Shown in pieces: positions 36,961-41,176 of a stretch of 41,176 nucleotides of DNA. Origin of the DNA: an uncultured Pluralibacter sp. (GTDB lineage: Bacteria; Pseudomonadota; Gammaproteobacteria; Enterobacterales; Enterobacteriaceae); contig NZ_CAJYMB010000001.1 of the NCBI RefSeq assembly GCF_913775985.1, positions 1 through 41,176 on the forward strand, written 5' to 3'. The translations under genes and the position numbers were made by a program. Numbering within the stretch: position 1 is the stretch's first letter; every line of letters starts with the position of its first letter. The notes below the pieces were generated by a model. It saw only the letters and a list, made by a program, of their open reading frames with translations, did no database searches and had not been told where the DNA came from.

Positions 36961-38643
36961 ATGAATTACATTAAATCGTTAACCCAGCAGAAACTTTGCC
37001 TGTTTCTGGCTGTGTATATTGGCCTGTTTCTCAACGGCGCAGTGCTGTTCCGACGGCTGGAAAGCTATGTTGAAAACCTGACGCTAAAAAACGGCATTCT
37101 GGTTTTTATTGAGCTGTTCGGCTCTATTCTTGCCACCTTCGTTTTGCTGCGGCTGCTGTCGCTGTTTGGGCGCCGGACGTGGCAGGTGCTCACTTCGCTG
37201 ATTGTGGTGATTTCCGCTGCCGCCAGCTACTACATGACATTCTTTAACGTCATTATCGGCTACGGTATTGTGGCCTCGGTAATGACCACTGATGTCGATC
37301 TCTCTAAAGAGGTGGTGGGCGCCGGGCAGATTATCTGGAGCGTGCTGGTTAGCCTGCCGCCGCTGTTTCTTATCTGGAGTAATCGCTCAAGGGTAACTCT
37401 GCAGCATCAGCTGCGCACCCGGGGCCTGCGCCTGCGCAGCGCTCTGGCTTTAGTTGCCGCCGGGCTGCTGGTGTGGGCGCCGATTCGCCTGATGGATATC
37501 CAGCAAAAGCAGACCGAGCGCGCAACCGGCGTTGATATGCCGAGCTACGGCGGCGTGGTGGCTAACTCCTACCTGCCGTCGAACTGGCTTTCTGCGCTGG
37601 GCCTGTACGCCTGGGCGCAGGTAGATGAAACCTCCGACAGCCAGTCGCTGATCAATCCAGCGAAAAAATTCCACTACGTCGCGCCGGGTGGCGATCTCGA
37701 TGATACTTACGTGGTGTTTATTATCGGCGAGACCACCCGCTGGGATCACATGGGGATCCTGGGCTACGACCGCGACACCACGCCGAAGCTGGCGCAGGAG
37801 AAAAACCTGGTGGCGTTCCGGGGAACCTCCTGCGACACCGCCACTAAGCTCTCTTTGCGCTGCATGTTCGTGCACGAAGGCGGCGCAGAGGACAATCCCC
37901 AGCGCACGCTCAAAGAGCAAAACGTGTTTGCGGTACTGCGACAGCTCGGCTTTAGCAGCGATCTGTTCGCCATGCAGAGTGAAATGTGGTTTTACAGCAA
38001 CACGATGGCGGACAACATCGCCTACCGCGAGCAGATCGGCGCCGAGCCGCGCAACCGCGGCAAGCGGGTTGACGACATGCTGCTGCTCGATGAGATGGCG
38101 CTGTCGCTGGAGCAGCATCCGCAGGGTAAGCACCTGATTGTCCTGCATACCAAAGGGTCGCACTACAGCTACTACCAACGCTATACCCGGGATTTCGCCC
38201 GCTGGACGCCGGAGTGCAAGCATCTGAATAATGGATGCAGTAAAGAAGAGCTTATCAATGCCTTCGATAATTCAGTGCTCTATACCGATGCCTTTATTAG
38301 TCGGGTGCTGGACCAGCTGCGGGATAAGAAAGCTATCGTGATGTACGCCTCCGATCACGGCGAATCGATCAACGAACGCGAGCGCCTGCACGGCACGCCG
38401 CGCAAGCTGGCCCCGCCTGAACAGTTCCGGGCGCCGATGCTGATGTGGATGTCGGATAAGTACCTGCAGGACCCGTCGCATGCCAGCGCTTTTGCCCACC
38501 TGCAGCAGCAGGCGCAGGCCGGCGTTCCGCGCCGCCACGAGGAGATTTACGACACGCTGATGGGCTGCCTGGGCTATACCTCGCCGGACGGGGGCATTAA
38601 TGAAGATAACAACTGGTGCCATATTCCGGGGCAGGGGAGATAG
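36961..38643 (+). CDS. eptB: Kdo2-lipid A phosphoethanolamine transferase EptB
   Basis: The 560-residue inner-membrane enzyme transfers phosphoethanolamine from phosphatidylethanolamine to the outer Kdo of lipopolysaccharide. Five membrane spans occupy the first about 200 residues (FLAVYIGLFLNGAVLFRR ...), then the periplasmic sulfatase-fold domain carries zinc ligands in FIIGETTRWDHMGILGY, the nucleophile Thr in CDTATKLSLRC and YASDHGESINER, ending SPDGGINEDNNWCHIP. E. coli EptB is 563 residues. The ATG at 36961 (MNYIKSLTQQ) matches it; the frame continues 36 codons upstream but that part looks non-coding. In E. coli eptB is controlled by sigma-E and by the sRNA MgrR; no MgrR site was verified here. 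Confidence 0.97.
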   Translation: MNYIKSLTQQKLCLFLAVYIGLFLNGAVLFRRLESYVENLTLKNGILVFIELFGSILATFVLLRLLSLFGRRTWQVLTSLIVVISAAASYYMTFFNVIIGYGIVASVMTTDVDLSKEVVGAGQIIWSVLVSLPPLFLIWSNRSRVTLQHQLRTRGLRLRSALALVAAGLLVWAPIRLMDIQQKQTERATGVDMPSYGGVVANSYLPSNWLSALGLYAWAQVDETSDSQSLINPAKKFHYVAPGGDLDDTYVVFIIGETTRWDHMGILGYDRDTTPKLAQEKNLVAFRGTSCDTATKLSLRCMFVHEGGAEDNPQRTLKEQNVFAVLRQLGFSSDLFAMQSEMWFYSNTMADNIAYREQIGAEPRNRGKRVDDMLLLDEMALSLEQHPQGKHLIVLHTKGSHYSYYQRYTRDFARWTPECKHLNNGCSKEELINAFDNSVLYTDAFISRVLDQLRDKKAIVMYASDHGESINERERLHGTPRKLAPPEQFRAPMLMWMSDKYLQDPSHASAFAHLQQQAQAGVPRRHEEIYDTLMGCLGYTSPDGGINEDNNWCHIPGQGR

Positions 38644-38747
38644 CGGCTGTCGCAGGCTATCTGGCGGCAGGTACGCGGTTTTTTGCTCCTTAATATCGGT
38701 AAATGGCGAGTTTATCGCCGGTCAGCGGCCTTTATGAATAAAAGGGA

Positions 38748-38776
38748 TTGACGGGGTAGGGGTGTAGCAGTAAGAT
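38748..38776 (+). promoter_or_regulatory. Promoter of proK
   Basis: TTGACG (38748-38753), a 17-base spacer and TAAGAT (38771-38776) are followed by the GC-rich discriminator GCGCCCCG typical of stringently controlled stable-RNA promoters. The tRNA begins 12 bases after the -10. Confidence 0.85.
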
Positions 38777-38788
38777 GCGCCCCGCATT

Positions 38789-38865
<77 letters not shown>

Positions 38866-38870
38866 AATTT

Positions 38871-38900
38871 AAAAAGCCTGCTCAACGAGCAGGCTTTTTT
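38871..38900 (+). terminator. Terminator of proK
   Basis: A 13-base AT/GC stem (AAAAAGCCTGCTC / GAGCAGGCTTTTT) with a 3-base loop ends in a T run, six bases past the tRNA. Confidence 0.92.
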
Positions 38901-39035
38901 GCATCTGAGCCCGAAGAGGAGTCGAACCTCCGGGGGTAGAGGTTCGATTCGAGCGTAGCGAGAAAACGTTGCGCAGCAACGGCCCGAAGGGCGAGCCGCG
39001 TAGCGGCGAGTCATCCTCTATCACCGACCAAATTT

Positions 39036-39065
39036 AAAAAGCCTGCTCAACGAGCAGGCTTTTTT
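39036..39065 (-). terminator. Second terminator copy, serving coaA
   Basis: This is the duplicated copy of the proK terminator hairpin. With T-rich ends on both strands it is bidirectional, and on the minus strand it follows the coaA stop by about 70 bases. Confidence 0.7.
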
Positions 39066-39071
39066 GCGTCT

Positions 39072-39127
39072 GCGCCCGTACTCGAATCGAACCTCCGGGG
39101 GCAGAGGTTCAATTCGAGTACGGGCGC
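39072..39127. repeat. 24-bp-arm palindrome with tRNA T-arm-like core
   Basis: The left arm (39072-39095) and right arm (39104-39127) are complementary at 23 of 24 positions around an 8-base loop (CGGGGGCA). The inner part, GAGGTTCAATTCGAG, resembles a tRNA T-arm. It lies ten bases past the coaA stop. A shorter relative with 12-base arms is at 38919-38950. Confidence 0.85.
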
Positions 39128-39135
39128 GGCGAAGT

Positions 39136-40086
39136 CTATTTGCGCAGGCGGATCTGATCGACGGAGTGGTTTTCACTCTTGGTCAGGATCAGGCTCGCAC
39201 GCTCGCGGGTTGGCAGGATGTTTTCTTTCAGATTAACCAGGTTGATCTCATTCCACAGCGCTGTGGCGATATTGACCGACTCGTCCCGCGTCAATTTGGC
39301 GTAGTTGTGGAAATAGGAATCGGGATCGGTGAAGGCGCCCTCGCGGAACTTCAGGAAGCGGTTGATATACCATTTCTTCAGCATCTCTTCCGGCGCATCA
39401 ACGTAAATAGAGAAGTCCACAAAGTCTGAAACAAAGACGTGATGCGGATCGTGCGGATAATCCATGCCGCTCTGCAAAACGTTCAGACCTTCCAGAATCA
39501 GGATATCCGGATGCGTAACCGTTTTATCGCCATCCGGGATCACGTCATAAATCAGGTGCGAATAGACCGGGGCGGTAACGTCAGCGGCGCCGGATTTAAT
39601 GTCCGATACAAACTTCACCAGCCGGTGCATATCGTAGGATTGCGGGAAGCCTTTTTTCTTCATCAGGCCGCGCTCTTTCAGCACCTCATTCGGATGCAGG
39701 AAACCGTCAGTGGTGATTAGCTCAACGCGACGATGCTCCGGCCAGCGGCTCAGTAAGGCCTGCAGCACGCGCGCGGTGGTGCTTTTTCCGACCGCGACGC
39801 TGCCTGCAATGCTAATTACATAGGGGATTCGGGGCGTATTGGTGCCGAGAAACTGCTCAAGCACCGCCTGACGGCGCAGGTTCGAGCTGATATAGAAGTT
39901 AAGCAAACGAGAAAGCGGAAGATAGATCTCCGCAACCTCTTCCAGGGAGAGGTCTTCGTTGATGCCCTTGAGCCGCGTAATTTCCCCTTCAATCAGGGTC
40001 ATCGGCACAGAATCGCGAAGTGAAGCCCACTGGCTGCGGTTGAACTGTAAATAGGGCGTCATTAACGTTTGCTCTTTTTTGCTCAT
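39136..40086 (-). CDS. coaA: Pantothenate kinase CoaA
   Basis: The 316-residue type I pantothenate kinase catalyses the first, CoA-feedback-inhibited step of coenzyme A synthesis. It is nearly identical to E. coli Coa[21 protein letters not shown], Walker [21 protein letters not shown] (about 91-110), [56 protein letters not shown]. The start MSKKEQTLM matches E. coli; the frame's extra 25 upstream codons lack homology. It is divergent from the thrU operon as in E. coli, but its 3' neighbour is proK instead of birA. Confidence 0.98.
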   Translation of the reverse strand: MSKKEQTLMTPYLQFNRSQWASLRDSVPMTLIEGEITRLKGINEDLSLEEVAEIYLPLSRLLNFYISSNLRRQAVLEQFLGTNTPRIPYVISIAGSVAVGKSTTARVLQALLSRWPEHRRVELITTDGFLHPNEVLKERGLMKKKGFPQSYDMHRLVKFVSDIKSGAADVTAPVYSHLIYDVIPDGDKTVTHPDILILEGLNVLQSGMDYPHDPHHVFVSDFVDFSIYVDAPEEMLKKWYINRFLKFREGAFTDPDSYFHNYAKLTRDESVNIATALWNEINLVNLKENILPTRERASLILTKSENHSVDQIRLRK

Positions 40087-40372
40087 AAGCATGCTCTGTC
40101 GACCATCATCTGCATCATTCGCTTTAAGGCGATGGCGCATTACATCTGTAAGTAAAGACAATGGGCAGGAGGTTAAACCAGTTTGGATTAAACCAGAAGG
40201 AAAAATAGGAATAAGTGATGGTTAAGGCATCAGCGGTCACAGGGTTGACGTTTATCTACGCTCAGAGCCGCTGCTGGTGCGGAATTATTGTTTGATTTGC
40301 ACGCACTTTGCATATTTTTTGAATTGTTGCGCTCAAAATATGCGCAATAGAACATTTTATGCAAATTTTTAG

Positions 40373-40401
40373 TTGCATGGTTCGCCCGCTCTCCCTAGAA
40401 T
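40373..40401 (+). promoter_or_regulatory. Promoter of the thrU-tyrU-glyT-thrT-tufB operon
   Basis: TTGCAT (40373-40378), a 17-base spacer and TAGAAT (40396-40401) are followed by the discriminator GCGCGC, 14 bases before thrU. The AT-rich stretch upstream (40300-40370) contains GCTCAAAATATGCGC, which fits a Fis site, as expected for this Fis-activated, stringently controlled operon. The rest of 40087-40372 holds the coaA promoter region and no gene. Confidence 0.88.
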
Positions 40402-40415
40402 GCGCGCTACTTGAT

Positions 40416-40491
<76 letters not shown>

Positions 40492-40499
40492 TCAAGTCC

Positions 40500-40584
<85 letters not shown>

Positions 40585-40640
40585 CTTTCTGGCAGCGATT
40601 TTGCTGCATGAGCTGACAAGCTGGTTCGTCAGTTCGAAGA

Positions 40641-40664
40641 TAAAAAGCGAGAAATCGCTTTTTA
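40641..40664 (+). other. Hairpin in the tyrU-glyT spacer
   Basis: TAAAAAGCGA and TCGCTTTTTA pair perfectly around a GAAA tetraloop. It looks like a terminator but lies within the tRNA operon, so RNA processing or partial attenuation is more likely. Confidence 0.6.
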
Positions 40665-40699
40665 GTTACAGAAAGAACTGGGTAGCCGAGTTCCAGGAT

Positions 40700-40774
<75 letters not shown>

Positions 40775-40779
40775 GACGT

Positions 40780-40855
40780 GCTGATATGGCTCAGTTGGTA
40801 GAGCGCACCCTTGGTAAGGGTGAGGTCCCCAGTTCGACTCTGGGTATCAGCACCA
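40780..40855 (+). tRNA. thrT: tRNA-Thr(GGT)
   Basis: A 76-base tRNA with acceptor GCTGATA / TATCAGC, anticodon GGT in CTTGGTAAG and encoded CCA. It starts five bases after glyT and is the last tRNA before tufB. Confidence 0.98.
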
Positions 40856-40932
40856 CTTCACTATCTCCTCCCCGTTTTCTCTGTTTCTCTTGCATTCAAC
40901 AAGTCAGGCATATTGCCTGGTTGATGTGGTGA

Positions 40933-41176
<244 letters not shown>

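Overview
The window is chromosomal DNA from an enterobacterium (Enterobacteriaceae, near Escherichia, Klebsiella, Enterobacter or Kosakonia). The evidence is the E. coli-like block wecH-ysaB-glyQ-glyS-yiaG, yiaF/ghrB, bisC-yiaC-tag-yhjY-yhjX-eptB-proK, the set coaA/thrU-tyrU-glyT-thrT-tufB, and an ERIC element. The species cannot be fixed from this sequence alone.

Region 1 (1-16200) is a surface-adhesin locus. It holds the 3' part of a giant type I secreted adhesin with at least 2595 visible residues: Ig-like repeats, then FG-GAP/VCBS-type Ca-binding repeats, then an RTX-like secretion end. After it come a flavin-dependent halogenase-like gene, an OmpA-domain lipoprotein-sized envelope protein, and a complete LapB/LapC/LapE-like exporter (ABC ATPase with a C39-like domain, HlyD adaptor, TolC-like outer membrane protein with a long N-terminal extension). 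The halogenase inside an adhesin/T1SS locus is the most novel association in the window.

Region 2 (16201-17864) is a decayed junction. It contains an expanded ERIC element, a candidate 47-residue membrane protein, and the remains of an isochorismatase-family hydrolase overlapping a GlxA/AraC-type regulator.

Region 3 (17835-34345) is the conserved glyQS neighbourhood with accessory insertions. An aromatic-acid-type MFS transporter lies between yiaG and yiaF, where cspA would be expected on the E. coli map. A complete 2-ketogluconate catabolic set (ptxS, kguE, kguK, kguT) is fused to ghrB, which then serves as the kguD step. A perfect PtxS-like operator lies upstream of kguE. bisC, yiaC and tag follow.

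Region 4 (34346-38643) holds yhjY, yhjX with three 21-bp-spaced LytTR-type repeats expected for pyruvate-responsive PyrR/YpdB control, and eptB (lipid A/Kdo phosphoethanolamine transferase).

Region 5 (38644-41176) joins proK directly to the 3' side of coaA. In E. coli these loci are far apart (proK beside dppA, coaA beside birA), so this is a rearrangement breakpoint or an assembly join. It carries a 165-bp-period duplication of the proK 3' end plus terminator and two T-arm-like palindromes. coaA, the four-tRNA operon and the start of tufB finish the window.
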